From Taeniopygia guttata (lineage: Eukaryota > Chordata > Aves > Passeriformes > Estrildidae): a stretch of DNA of 64,000 nucleotides. The position numbers and the translations under genes were made by a program. Below, piece after piece: positions 28,169-43,100 of the stretch. The notes under the pieces are model-generated. The model was not told where the DNA came from and made no database searches. It saw only the letters and a list, made by a program, of their open reading frames with translations. The first letter of the stretch is position 1, and each line of letters opens with the position of its first letter. The stretch spans positions 101,959,001 through 102,023,000 of the forward strand of contig NC_133026.1 in NCBI RefSeq assembly GCF_048771995.1. Direction: 5' to 3'.

Positions 28169-31100
28169 TGGTATTTATGATGATTGGTTCTGAAACATCT
28201 GAAATCTAAAAATAATCTTTCCTAGATTTGCTCTCTCTGTAAGAGATGCCCTAAGTTTCTTTGCATCTTTAGAGAAGTGGTATTCTCTTGCAGGTCTTGA
28301 CTGTATCAAATATGATAGACTTGGTTACAATGACCTATTTATTGCTGTATGGAGTGGGTTTGAGGTGACCTTGGAGGCAAAGACAGCCTATTATTCTTTC
28401 TCATTGACAAAGGGATCCACAGGACTGCTGATCTCCAGGGTCATCCTCACAGATGACCCTGTGAATCACATTTCACAGGACCAGCCACTGAAATGATAGC
28501 AGCTATGGTACTGGATGAAATACTTAATTTGAAGGGCCTTGGAACTCCTCAAAGTAGTTTATTTGGGCAGTTCAGACTGTGGTGAAATTGAGAATCAGGA
28601 ATGCAGAACTGCTGTTTCCTTCCTTTTTACTCAATTAAAAACACAACGTGGCTGGATTCTTGCTTATTTAAAGAAATGGTAAACTGTGTTGCATGAACTG
28701 TACGTATGTAATTAATTTACATCTTCTTGTGTGCTTTGAAAATCAGTCCTTTCAAACATATAAATAATCTAAATAGTGTGCATAGTTATTTTCTTCCCAA
28801 CTTTTCTGGATCCACAGCAAAGTCTTCAAATTACAATGAGCTGTCACTTCTCATTTCTTACAGAGGTCTGTAGTTCCTAGAGAAGACCCAACTTACTTGT
28901 TAGATACAGCAAAAGAAAATCTTCTGAATTTATCAGGAGGAATTGATTACTTGCATGAAGAGGTAGGTGCTGGCTTCTTTATTCTTAGCCTATCTGGAGA
29001 AATCATTTGAGTTTTCATAGCATAATAGCAGAATGGCTAGAGATTTGTTCAGAGATTACTTAAAATCTACAGAGTTCAGTGAAAGAATTCAGTCCATGCT
29101 GTAGTCTTCCTGAAAAGGGGGGTTAATTGCTTTGTGGAAATCTGCGAATGAAAGTGGTTTATGATATTGTACAGGAGATTTACATGGTTTCTGTTAAAGT
29201 TAACTTTTTTAGTACTGTGTTCCTTTACTGTCCTAAAACTGGAGAGAGTGAGTTACTTTCTTCTCATTGCTTTTCCTATGTGGAGCTAATTAAAAGTCAC
29301 GTCATAGCTGAATGTTCACCAAAAAGTCCTTGATACCTGTAGTATTGTGTTTAAAATGTTCTCAGGAGAAAAAATTCTGTTAAAGTCCTACAGGAAAAAT
29401 AGACAACATCTGTATTCTTTATCCAGTCTTAACAGGAGAATAATTGTAGGTAGGAAAAATTGACCACAGTACTTCAGTCATTAGATTTCATTTGCTGACC
29501 AAATGTTCTTATAATTTTCTGGCCATGTATAGAGAATCTAACCAGGTGCTTCCACTGAGTGTTGTTATTGTATTGCATTAATACTGATGTATCCAGAACA
29601 GTGATTTTCTTAACAAACATTAGTTGTGCCTCAAAAAAATATATAATATTTACTTCATTAAAGAAATAGCTTTGCTAATTATGAGCTTACTGATTATGGA
29701 AATAATTGATAAGTCTGATCTGAGAGTCTGGAACTTTAAACACCATTAAGGCATCTGCAAGGATGGAAGCATCATAGATTTGTAAAGCAGTTAGATTTAC
29801 TTTACCAAAAAGCATTGTTTCTTTAAACTAAAAAATTCTCAATATTAAGAAAATAAGCATAAAAACCATAGACAAGGGTCAGGAATTAATCAGTGTTTTA
29901 GGAGAACCGTCAAATATCATCTCTGATTTTATTCTAGACAACTAGATTTTTGAAAAAAGCTCAGCAACTTGATACAATGACTCAGAAAACCAGGAATAAA
30001 AGTCAAGAACTGACTGGCTTTATTGACACAGTACATTCAACCATCAAAGGTATCCTGCTTTTAAGATATTTCTTTACAAAATTTTGTAAGGGTATGTCCT
30101 TTGCTGCTCTTAAAGTCCTATTTACATGGAAAATATCACAGGGAAATGCATACAGTTTGCACAGGGGATTCAAATATGTTGGGTTTTTTTTGGTTTTTTT
30201 TTAATGGTATGACTAAATGGTTTACTCTCCTACTCAGTACTTGCTGAAGTTGCTTTGTCACTAAATGAAACACTGGGCCTGGATCTGCCACTGTCAGATG
30301 CTACATCTCAGAGCCTGCAGGATGATATTTCTGCCCTTTTGGATGCATTGCGCAAGAAGGATTTTGTTCAACAGCACCATAATGCTACCACAGTCCTAAA
30401 GTAAGCCTGTTCCGCCAAAAACTTTATTTCACATATGTCTCTGCCATGCAGCGCTGCTTTTTTGAAGAGGTATCTGGAAAAACATTTTGTCATAATAAGT
30501 GGCAGTGTGATAGTGAGCCCAGATGTGGGCTATGTGAACTTTGTTTTGGAGTTACATGATTTGGTGATACTTGGTCATCCCAAGTGATACTTTATCAATA
30601 ATGAAGTCTTTTAGAAGTCTGTAAAATCAATAGTAAAGCCTGTTAACTTGGATGTGATACAAAATTCCCTTGCAGTAAGTGAAAAGACTCACTGATTTCA
30701 GATTCTTTCAGATCTGACCCTAATACACATCTCTGTGTTGGTTTTGGCTGAAAACTGTCTCAGTCAATTGCAAGCCCAGGACTTGTCAGGCCTGCTGAAG
30801 GACATGACAGTTGATTGCCACTGGAACATGTAACACAATGATCTGCAAATAAAACCAAGCCATTTTTTTTAAAGCACTCTCAGCTATTGCTTAGCATTAT
30901 ATTCTGTTGTCTTGATTTGTCCCCAGTTGAAGGCTATTTTGAAATAGCTTTTATATTCATTATAAGTGCTTATTGCCAGACTTGGCAAGATAAAACAATT
31001 ACTGTTCCAAAAGTCAGCAATTTTCTTGTTCTACTTTCAGAAATACTAACCAATGCCGTATCACACCAAAACCTGTAGGAACGCCAACACTGGCTTCAAG

Positions 31101-34100
31101 GACAAGGATTTCTACCAAAGTAGAATATTTCTGAAAATTTGAACTTTTTTTATAAAGTGTTTTGGATTAAGTAGGATAGAGTGTTCATGTTGATACTATG
31201 TCTCATTTTGTTCAGCAGACTCTTGTGCTGAATATAGAACTGTATAGAAACTATATAGACATGAAAATGGACCAGAAATGTACCATTTATTCTCATTAGG
31301 AACTTCAAATATGTCTCCAAATGTGTTGTTCTATAGTAACAGAATGTTCTGACTTTCAACATCAACAACTTTTGAGCTGTTATAGAAGGTGTTTGCAAAT
31401 TAACTTTTTTAATTATAGTCTCTGTGGAAATTTCTGAAGGCTCTCTGATAAGGGCCCTTTGACAGATCGAAGAAGAGAGCTAATAAATTCTATAAGGTTG
31501 TTTGCTCTGCAGAATTTCTTAAGCAATGCAGCTGTAAATTCAAAAATTATTTAAATAAGCAGCTTGCTAGTCTGTATTTTAGGGAGTAGATGTTGCCACA
31601 TGACTCACAGTGGACTGAGTTTGTGATAATGTACTTTAGGCAACATTTGTTACAACATTTGTTACTTTCATTTGCCATGAAAGACAAAGGCCCCAGATGA
31701 TTTGGAATATGATGTTTTGCCTCTATGGTGAAGCCATAATTGACTTGTAAAATATTTTAGATCTTGTAAATTTTTTAAGGCTGTGGCTTCTGATTGAAGG
31801 AACTCTGAATTTTTAGTTTTAGTATATACCTGCAAATGCACATCTGCTGTTCAGTAAGAAAGGTGGAATGCATTTTGTTGTATATGACTGTGAAATCAAC
31901 TAGGTTTCTTCCACAATTGCTAAAGATCTATGTTATATGCACTCAGATTAACAAGGACAAAATATTTATGTGAAAATACCATTTCAGGAGTTGCAATGTT
32001 CAGTATATGTGCTGAAATGAAGAGAAACAAAGGAATAGACTTTCAGGATCATTTTAATTCCTGCTCCTTCAGTTCTGGAAAGTGTTCAGATGAAGATGCA
32101 AATTTTCCAAAATAGAACAGTTGAAGCAATTAACAATGGACATATTTGGGAGAATTTAATATTTGCCCAATAATCTCTGTTGCTGATTAAAAATATAAGT
32201 GCAGAGATTGTTCATATCAGTGTTCATTTTAATGAGGCTATTTATTTTTATTTGATATTTAAACTTTTCTGGACTCATATAAGAGTTCTGGTTACTTGTT
32301 TCTTTCCAGTGCTAATCCTTGTAAATGATGTTTTGATCCTACATTCAAAATATGAATCAATACAATTAGGATATAGAGTACTCCCAGAGGAACGTTTCAC
32401 AGAGATTTTGATGTGGGTGGGTTTGTCCCAAATCAAATCAAAACAAATGTGATTCATACTCACCCATTTCTGCTCTAGTCATTACATGTGAAGTTTATGA
32501 ACTGTATTACTGTCCTGTCTCCAGGCAGTCATCATTTTGTGTGGTAAGATGAATAACTAAGCCACCATGTGTATGTGTGCTATTCTAGAAAAGAAGGCAG
32601 ACTTTAGTAGGAAGATGCATAGAAATTAATTTCACATGACACCATTTTCTCCTTAAGAAATTCCTGCCTAAGTTCTTCCTTTGCTGTTTATCTAAGTTCT
32701 AATTCCTCTACTTTTTCAGAGCTGCAGAAAAGTTGTTGACCCAGGTTCAGACAGAGTATCTCAAACCCCAGCAGGAACTTGCTGAACTAAAAACAAATGC
32801 AAGCCAATTCTTATCAAAGCAGAACAGCAGACTGCAGGATGCCCAGGACCTGGTGAACGAGGCACTCGCGAACATCAATGAGACCCATCGCTTGTTTCCT
32901 CTCATCTCCAGCAACCTGGCAGAGTTAAATGTAAGACTGGATAGTCAGAGTTGCTGAATAAGAAATATTGAGTATGTGATTGTGTTTAAAAGCTGATTTT
33001 TATATTTTTAAACATTTTTAAATGTTTTAATATGTATGATACCTTAAAAATTTAAAGGAAACCAGACGCCTGTTTGAAAACGACAGTATTATATGTTATG
33101 TGAACTCATCAGTATAGCTGGCTTTTCAGCCTACTATAAAACACTTGATTTATGCTATAGGACAAAAAGCTAAAAATAAAAGAAGGTGAAGAAATCTCAA
33201 CCATGCTCATTAAAGAAGGGAAGGTCCTACTAAATGATGCTGCTGCTCTTGCCCAAGATGTAGAGAACTCTACATTTGTAAGTCAAATTTAAACATCATC
33301 TTACAGACTCTGAAGTTTATTTTGCTAGTGAAAGAAAAACCAAAAAAAAGGGAAACACTTTTTTTGCAGAATGTTGAAGTCCACCAGGATGGGTTGGTCC
33401 TGTGGAGCACCAAACTGCGACATCATGTGGATGAGCTGGTGATGCAGATGTCTGTGAGAGGAGTCCTTGACTTGGTGTACAGAGCTGAGGAGCATGCCAC
33501 CCAGTTCCAAAGACTTGCAGATGCACTAGAGAGGTGATCAACTCAAGAATTACAAAATTGAGATTTACATTAGTGTCAGAGTTAACATAAATAGGTAAAG
33601 GCCTAACTCACCAAACTAATTCCCTGCCCATCTTTTGAAAACTGAAAATTTTGCTTGGAATTCTTGCAAGCAATTCTTGACCTCACCACAGCCAGATAAA
33701 TTCAGTAAAGCAAAATTTATTATAGATTAGATTTCAGATGCTTATAATTTCCTCCTAGATCCTGTATCTGTGCTTAGTTTTTGAGTTTCAAATAGGGGCT
33801 TGTTTCTGCTCTGTTTAGGTAATATGATTTGTTTGTTCTAAGGGTCTTTATAAATTGAAAAAACTAACATAAACAAAAGGGAGCAAAATAGGAGAAAAAA
33901 GAGATGGAATGGAACAAAATAGAACAGCAAGTAACAAAATAGAAAAAAAAACCCATAATTGAAAATATTTTTTCTTGTTCTTTCAGTTCAAAATAATGAA
34001 TTGAAAGCCCCTTATGCAACGTTGGGCAAGGTGTGCTCGTTATTTTCAGAGTGCATCATGTATTCTGGAAAGATGTGCATGTTGTAATTGAAGACATAGA

Positions 34101-37100
34101 AATCAGTGCTTGATTGAAACCAGAATTGCTTGTTAATTGTCTATTCAGTGACCTTTCTAGAGTGAGAAATTTGACTCTGAACACAACTGCTGCTATCTAC
34201 ACTCACTCCAGTGTTCAAAGTGTGATTGAAAGAACAGAGAGTTTGGCAGATGATGCATCTAGAGCTGTGAATGGCCCCTTGGATTTAGTAAGTATCAAAA
34301 TTAGTATTTTAATTTATGTCTGCCCCTTTCTCATTTAGGAGTATTTGTTCTAGCTGTTTCTGCACTTGCTGAAAACTTGAGTCATCTTGATGGAGGCATG
34401 TCCTTGATGGCAGCCTGTCCTACCAGCTAGTATGTACTGTATCCTGAACCCCTACTCCAAGGCAGTAATGACACCACATTTCAAGTTCTGTTTAACTTGC
34501 TTTTCTCATTGCCACAGCATCATTTGCCCTTTGTTTTGTTTGCTTTTTAATGTCTAATGCATGTTTAGCTGGACTGGACTTGATTCTATGAGGGTTTATG
34601 TCAGGCATCTGACGTGTATTCCTGTAGAACTTAATTTCCCAAACCTCTAGTGCTCCCTTCCACCTTTGGAATTATTCAATGATCTCCTTATTTGACATAT
34701 CCCTTTTCCATTTCTATCTGGATATTCCCAGCCACAGCTACTTTGCTTAGTAGAGGACATTTTATAACAAATCTATGTTTGTCTCACCTACCATCCCTCT
34801 GCCTGCAAAGATTACCAGATTGTTACTGAAATAATAGATTAGAAAGACCAAACCAGTTCGCAGTCTGATCTTAACAGTTTCCTCTAATTTTATTTCCCCT
34901 TCACATCTCTTTGTCATGCACATTATATCTGCACAAGCAAATGTGTGGGAATGCATTTACATGACAGTGATCGAAATAGTTGACATTGTTTTGTGAGCTT
35001 GTATGTTTTTATATAGCACTCTGTCTTATTTAAGCTGTCTACGGCATGAATCCTTCAAGGTTTTCCAGATTTTTTCAGTTGGAGAAAGGTAAAAAAAGAA
35101 TGATCCAAGTCTCTGATTTTGAAATATCTCACTCTAAATTGCTCAGTGCTGGAAATTTTGAATTAGGTCTGGAATTAGAATTACAAAAAGACAACACTAA
35201 ATCACTAGCAGTATTGAAACTAAAATTTTGTAGGCTTTGTTTCACAGTTGTCTTTTTTTAAATTACTCAACACAAAGACATTCAATGTCACATTCTTGAA
35301 TAAAGGATAACAACTTTTATTATTTTAATGGATGCTTAATAAGGTAATTGATATAATATTTCATAAATAACAAGAATGTTCAATAGCTTTATGTAGGTGT
35401 CTGCAAATACCTAAATGTTTTCAATTTAATTTCTGTTTTTCATATATGGTAACTTAATGTCTGTGGTTTTTAGCCAGAGAAGTCTTTCAGTCTTCTGGGA
35501 AAAGAAACTCTACTGCTTACCTCCAAATTTCAGAATGAAGCTAAAAGTCTGAAAAAAAAGAGTGATGGTAAATTCTATAGAATTCATATTTCTGCCTCTA
35601 TTTCTTTTCCCCATTTTCTGTTTTGTGCTTTTTTGTGTAGTTTATTTCTTTTTTAATGAGCATAAGCTATGGTAAATATATGTATATGACTATGTACATA
35701 TTATCATGTAATTAAGATTAATGTTTTATGGGTATTTTCATTTTTTGGGTAAGAATAAAATTTTTCTCTGTAAACATTTAAAAATTTGGCCTTTACCTTT
35801 ACCCCATTTACCTATAAGCAGTGCTTGAAAACTTTATTAATTAAAGCATTAGAGATTGTGTACTAGACTAAGAGAAAACATCATTCTTGAAAATTCCATT
35901 AATTTGTTTTTATTTAATAAATCATGGATGACACAGGTATGTAAGATGACATGTTTAAATCCTAATAATTTTTTCTTTGTTCCTGATGGACAGTTGAAAT
36001 ACAAAAAAAAAAAAAGCTGAAGTTCTTTCTCTCCATAAACTCAAAAAATACTTTCGGTTTTTTATTGCTCCAAAGATACTAGCAAGGCATTGAAGTCTAC
36101 ACCATGAAAATTCAAGAGCATTTTGAACAAAGGCTTTGTGTAGGAGCAGAAGCAAACCCTAAATTAAATTTTTGACAAAATTGGACAGAAAGAGAATGTT
36201 TCACAGAGATAAACTGTAACTGTAAAATAGTGTTGTCTTGCAATACCAGTGGTTTACAAATATGTATAAATTTTCTGTAATTCAGACGGACAGAATGACC
36301 TTTTTTTGTTCATTGTATTCTACATATTTTAATTTCTAATGAGAGGATTCTGCAAACAGATCACAAGTATATAGAAAAAAAACACTTATTTGGCTACTGT
36401 TAGATAACATAAAGCATAAAGAACACTGTAAAAATTATTAGAATTCACAATTATGGAATAATTTTAATTTTATAGCCTTTTCCTTGCTGTTTGTAGCCAT
36501 TCAGTATCCTAGAATTGGCCAAAAAGGGTAGTTTTGAACAGAATAGTGCCCTTAGGAGCTTATCTATTTATACTTCATACATTTTGCATTCCTGTTTGTA
36601 AAATGCTCTTTCTGTTGATAAATGAATACTTTGGTTTTATGTGGATTGTATGGTCTCTGTTTATGCATATGTTATTTCTTTCAACAGGACTTCTATTTGG
36701 ATTGAATGGGTTGAACAAAAAGGTAGAAAAGATTCAGGAAAGTACTAATAAAATTGGCAACCAACTTAATGATTCTCTGTTGACACTCAGAGCATTGCCT
36801 AACAGTAAGTGAAATTTATATTGGCATTCTCCTTATTACAGAACTCTCTAGTACAATTGTAATAAAACCCTGTTCATTATCTGATTGCAGAGGCCTAGCT
36901 ATAAACTATATTGGAGACTTCATTTAACCTCCTAAATATTTTGCATTCTTTTCAGTAAACCCGTTAAACATAATTGGGTTATTATACAAGGTCTGTAGTC
37001 TGATTCACATTTCACATTGTTGTAAATCAGGAGGGGCTCTGATAGAAATATAGTTGCACTGATATGTAAGAGGAGTGAAGTTATAGAATATTTAATCCCA

Positions 37101-40100
37101 CATGCAGAGAAATTTACATATGGAACTCTGAGATTTCACTTTCTTTTCTGGTTTGTTTCAAATTTGTTTATACTAATCTGTGAATTTTACAGCCTGCATG
37201 TAAATGTTTTCTTGCTGTAAATCCAGACTTCATTTAATTAAAATCTATTTTTCTGTGCTTTTCTAAAATGACAGAATTCCTTTTCTTCAGTCATTATTTT
37301 GAATAAAGGCAAAAAATAAAGTTCACAGAAACTAATAGAGAAAACTACTTTGAAGTTGTTAATGAGAGGATTCAAAATACTTTGCCAAACTTAATAATGT
37401 GTTTTAAGTTAGAAAAACACTGATAAAGACCTCTTGCTAGGGTTGTTTGATTCTACTATGAATCTGGATTAGAATACTAAATTCAAAGCCTTAAAATACC
37501 CATTTTGCAGTTCAGAAACCTAATTCAGGCTAAAGGGTAATAGTAGTGATGATACACTGGATATGAACTGCAGGATGCTATCGAACATAAAGCCACACAT
37601 TGAAAATTAAATCATTAAAATCACAGGAGTGTTTTCCTTAATTCACAGCTTCATATTGATTTCAGATTTGTTGTTATATTTCTTGAAGTTGTCTCTTTTT
37701 TTTTTCCCTCTGGTCAGAGATTGATGGTGGCATTCCTCTCTGCATAGAAAGTGGTGAAGGAGGACCCTTGGAGCTCTAACTCAGGCCTTTTTTGCCAGCT
37801 GCAGCCTCTTCCCAGTCTTGTGGGCAGAGTGTGTAAGGGGTAGGCTGAGAGTGGGGGTGGTACACTCAGTATACAGGTGATTGCAGCCAAAACCAGAGGG
37901 TGTAATAGACCTTCTGCCTCACCAGCTTTGCATAGGATTCAGATCTTTAGTCTCGGACTAAAGTTTCTCTGGGTGCCAACACTCATTTAGGGAACTTAAA
38001 CACTACAAGCCTGATGCATTCATACAAACTTCCTGATGAGATAGGCAGAACCAAGTTCCCCAAAGAAACAAGAATACAATTCTTACTATGACAGGAATGT
38101 AACTGATGGCATTCCTAGTATTTTGGCAATGTTTGTAGCTGCAGTTACAAAGCCAGGCATTTGTTGGTCACAAAAGTATGAAAATTTTGAATGTTTTTTA
38201 ACCTTGGAACTGTGTTTCAGATACCAGAAAATACATCCTGGAAGTGAAAGAGCTGGCTGTGTCTGCAAACACCAGTGCTGTGGTGGATTTAAGTCACTTT
38301 GGGGAGTTCAGTCAAAAGCTAATGAATACATCTTCTACATTGTCCCAAGTTAATGACACTTTGAGGAAAACAAGTGAACTCATAACTGATTCAACAAAAG
38401 CTGGTAAGTTTGCTCTGTGGCAATGTAACTGCTTGCAGAAGCAGTATTAATATTCAGTTTTAACAGGCATTAAATAAGATTCTGATGGACTGAGAGTTTA
38501 TTCCTAATTCAGTAAAAATACGCTAACTTTTTTTAAAAGTCCTCTAGAGGATTCACATGGAATGTATATCCCTTACTGATGTTAAAAGTTGCTGAAACCA
38601 AAATGATCACAAGCTGGCTACCTTGGCTAAGTATTTTAGCAATTTCACCCTGCCTCAACATTTCTTCTATGTTTCCACAGCATTAAAAGCTGAAAAACAA
38701 GTTAAAGAAGTTGAAGCACAAGCAAGTCTTTTACTGGATAGACTCAAACCTTTGAAAATGCTGGAGGAGAACCTGAACAGAAACCTGTCTGAAATTAAAG
38801 AACTTATCAGCCAGGCCCGCAAGCAGGCAGCATCTGTAAGTTCTATCATCCCAGACTGAAATGAATTTTCACTTTTAGCAGGGAGGTTATTTGAGATAAG
38901 GAGCCTAAAATTTACTTTCAAGGTACCTGGTTGTTGTTGCGGAGTCTCAGTGAAGTCCAAAGAGCACTGACTGATGCCAAAATCATACTGGCAACATTTT
39001 AAGGTTTTAGCATCAAGGCTCTTATTGCATTTGTGAGTTTGTCAGAACAGCCAGCTAGTAATTTATCTGCTATTTCCTCCTGTTTCCTATAAAATTAATG
39101 AAACATAGTATGGCAGAGAGCAGTCATGAGTGATTTTGATAAGAAGGAGATGAGTTGGAGGATGGTACAGCTTTTCTCTTTAGTACAAGATGTTAATTTT
39201 TGAGGTTATTTAGAGATTGGTGTGGGGTGCCCCATATAACATCAAGTACCATTGCAAACTTTTTGTCATGAATGTTGATTCTATGAATAAATTTGCCATC
39301 TGTGGCCTGTCATGGCCATATGTTTTGCAAGAAGCAGCTGAGTATCCAGAGTACTTTAAGACAGTATACTTGTTTTCAAACCTCTGCTTTGACCTTAAAG
39401 ACAGCAAAAGTGAATCAACTGTACTATTGATCTCATTAGACTGTGAGAAAAATATGAAAATGACTTTGCAATGAGTAATTTTTGGTATGCCTTTGACATA
39501 CTTGTGGATATGCTATTGTGAGGTTTAGGGAGGTTTTTTTTTAAAAAGGAAGGCACTCAGTTCTTTCTGCAAATCTTCTTAATTATATGGTTATTGCTTC
39601 TCTGTCACAGTCTACTGAAGCTTAATGAATCCTCTGAAAAAATAAGATAATGATATTTTCTGAGGTGTCATAAGCCACAAAAGTTCCTGGCAAGGTGAAA
39701 TGAAGTGTTAGGAAAGTCCCTTTTTCCAGTTTGGGGGAATTTGTTCTGTTTGGGGTGGGGAGTGGGGGTTAAGGGTTTTGGTTTAGTTTTTTGCGGGGGG
39801 GCGGGGGGGTGGGGTTTGGTTTTTTTGTTAGTTTATATTTTTGTTTGGTCTCTTTTGTTTGTTGTTTTGTTTGTAATTTTTTGCTACACAAAAGAAACTT
39901 TATATATCTGTGTCCAGATGCATGCATACACACGCGCGTGCATGCATTTAGCAGTAACAGGTATATTCCATGAAGTTAAAGGAATTAAGGCTTTTTTCTT
40001 GCTGAGATGGATTTTCTGTCATTATACTACCAAGCTGCTGGAAGTTTGGTTGCATTTAGCTTGGATCAATTTTTCATCAGTTTACTAAACAGTGGTCTTA

Positions 40101-43100
40101 GGGATATGACAACAGGAATATTATTTATTTAATCTTTAAAAAGTTGAACTTGCCATATATTTACAAATATATTTTTAAGTATTGTGTGATCTGTTACAAA
40201 TTTGAAATAACCAGAATTGTTACAGTCTCCTTCTTAATTTGTTTAAAAGAAAAAAAATCTCTCCAGATAGATTAGAAATGGTTTCCTTTATTTTAAAACA
40301 TTTTGAGTTTCCATATCTTTATTTTCTGATATTTTGTCATGGCTTTTTGCAGCTGCATGATCTTCTGACCCAAGACTTATTGTTATTTTCTGAGGCATTT
40401 GAACAGTTTGTTTAGTGATTCAAACCTCCCAATTAAGTGAGTGTATTAAGACAGATTTCATACTTTTCTATTGTGAATCTCTTTATCAAGTGATACCTAG
40501 ATGATTGCAAAAATCTAACCAAGGTAGCAATACTTAGATTGCATGGAAGGATCTCAGCAAAACGTTTGCATTTGCTGGTCAGAAGCTAAGTACATACTCC
40601 ACCAGTGATTGCTGTGTACACTGAGACTTGCTTAGATGCTGTCTTTTTCTTTCCCCCCCAGATTAAAGTTGCAGTATCAGCAGACAGAGATTGCATTCGT
40701 GCCTATCAACCCCAAATTTCATCTACAAATTACAACACCTTAACACTCAATGTGAAAACTGCTGAACCGGATAACCTTCTTTTCTACTTGGGTAGCAATG
40801 GAAAGGTAAGTTTCTGGGGTACATTTACTGAAGGTGATGTTAGTCAAAAGTCTTAAATTACTTTTGAAAGTCTTAAATATGCTTTTGCTTACTTGATTTC
40901 AAACTAAGTAACCAAGTGAGGCCCCTTGCAGATGGATGTGTTCACTAGGGGTAGAAATATTTTTGTGCCTTAGATGATTCCAGAGATTTTCAAAGTTAAA
41001 CAATAAAAGCACCAGATTCCTCAGCCTCTTGGCCCTGTGCTGAAACTCCCCCTTCCTTTTCCTGTGTTGTGCATTAACCACATGATGCCTGCTGTGATAC
41101 TTTCATATAGCATGCTGGAGTGTGTCAAATGATTGCACAGAATCACAGAGTGACTAGGTTGGAAGAGACCTTCAAGATCATCAAGTCCAAATCATGCCCT
41201 AAACACCTTAACTAAACCATGGCACCAAGTGCCATATCCAGTCTTTTTTTTTTATCAAATCCAGGGATGGTGACTCCACCACCTCCCCAGGCAGGCCATT
41301 CCAATATTTTATCACTCTTTGTGAAAAACCTCTTCCTGATATCCACCCTATATATCCCCTATCACAGCTTGAGACTGTGTCCTCTCATTCTGACATTTGT
41401 TGCCTGGAGAAAGAGACCAGCCCCCCCTGACTACAGCCACCTTTCAGGAAGTTGTAGAGAGTGATGAGGTCACCCCTGAGTCTCCTTTTCTCCAGGCTAA
41501 ACAACCCCAGCTCCCTCAGTTGTTCCTCACAGGGCTTGTGTTCCAAGCCCCTCACCAGCCTTGTCACTCTTCTCTGGATACGCTCAAGTGTCTCAACGTC
41601 CTGCCTTTGCTTGGTAATACAGCTAAACTTCTTAAGGCTGGCTCTCATGAGCACGGAGCATCCACCCACTTGAAAGGGAGTGTGATGGCTCACTGTCACA
41701 TTGCTCTCCTCTTCATTCTCTCTGCAATCCCAAGAAATGCACAGCTGTTAGTTCCTTGTGGCAAACTATCATGGGACAGTACTTTTTCACAGACTGCTAC
41801 TTGCAGCAGAACATATTCAGCTACTTGCATATAACCTGAACACATTCAGGTTACACATTCAGCTACGTGCATATAACCTCAGGGAGTTTTGTCTCATTAG
41901 AAGTGAGTGAAAAACCTGATTTTACTAAATGTCAACTCCTGTTATATGGGATGTAGGCACATGAATCTGGAAAGACTTTCTCTGTGTTACTGGTGAAAAT
42001 ACATATTTGATACCATCAATTAGAGTAGGCTCTGCTGTTTTTCAGCCAGACTTCCTGGCAGTGGAGATGCGACGTGGTAAGGTAGCTCTTCTTTGGGATT
42101 TGGGCTCTGGATCAACAAGAGTGGAATACCCTGATTTACAAATCGACAACAACAAATGGCACAGAATACATGCCACCAGGTAATTAAAATGAAAATGTCA
42201 TAAGTGTTGTACACAAAGCATCCACTGTTTAAACGATGTCCACTCATTTTCAGTGATGAGATTTTTCTTGTCTTTAGAAAGAGAAGCCAAAAGTATGTAT
42301 GTGTTGATTAGGCCTGGTGATTTCTATGACTATTTATTAGTATTTGTATTTGGCAGGTTTGGAAAAACAGGTACACTCAGCATAGAGGAAATGAACTCCA
42401 ATCAGAAGCCTTCACCTAAATCTGGAACCTCTCTGGGGACAGCCAGCATATTGGATGTCAACAAGTCAACCCTAATGTTTATTGGAGGACTTGGAGGGCA
42501 GATCAAGGTTAAATTCTGAGATCAGCATTCTGTTAATTGTTTTGAACATGTCTGAGAAATAATTTTGCCTTAGAAATAATGGCTTGATTTAGTTACTTCA
42601 TCAAGAAATGCCAAGTACTCTGAGCATGAAGCAGAGATGCTGTAGGGGTCTTCTTGTATCCTGAAGTTAATTTTCCCTAGAAATTTTTGCATAAAGTTTT
42701 ACCCAGGCAGTCTGTGTGTACATGTACCATGTGTAAACATTATCAAATGGTTTTGTTTGCTTGTTCCATGGCAATGGTTATTCATGCTGTGAGGAGTATG
42801 TAAGTAGGTCAAGGGCATAGTTATTTTACTTTTTTGATGTACTAATCTATTGTTATTTCAATTTATTATAATTGTTAATAGATAAACTAAAACATGTTGT
42901 TCTCTTATTATGATTTATATCTAACGAAGTTGAAGTTCAAGGAAAACAACCAAGCAAAAATTTTGCTGCATACTTTTCAGAGTACTTAACATTAATTGTA
43001 TTCATGAAATATTTCATTTCTTATAGAAATCACCTGCTGTTAAGGTGACCCATTTTAAAGGGTGCCTAGGAGAAGCATCCCTGAATGGCAAATCTATTGG

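Noticed and set aside
41397..41834. 145-codon + strand open frame
   Set aside because: It is the antisense of the CR1 ORF2 remnant continuing into unique intron; the recognisable protein is on the minus strand.
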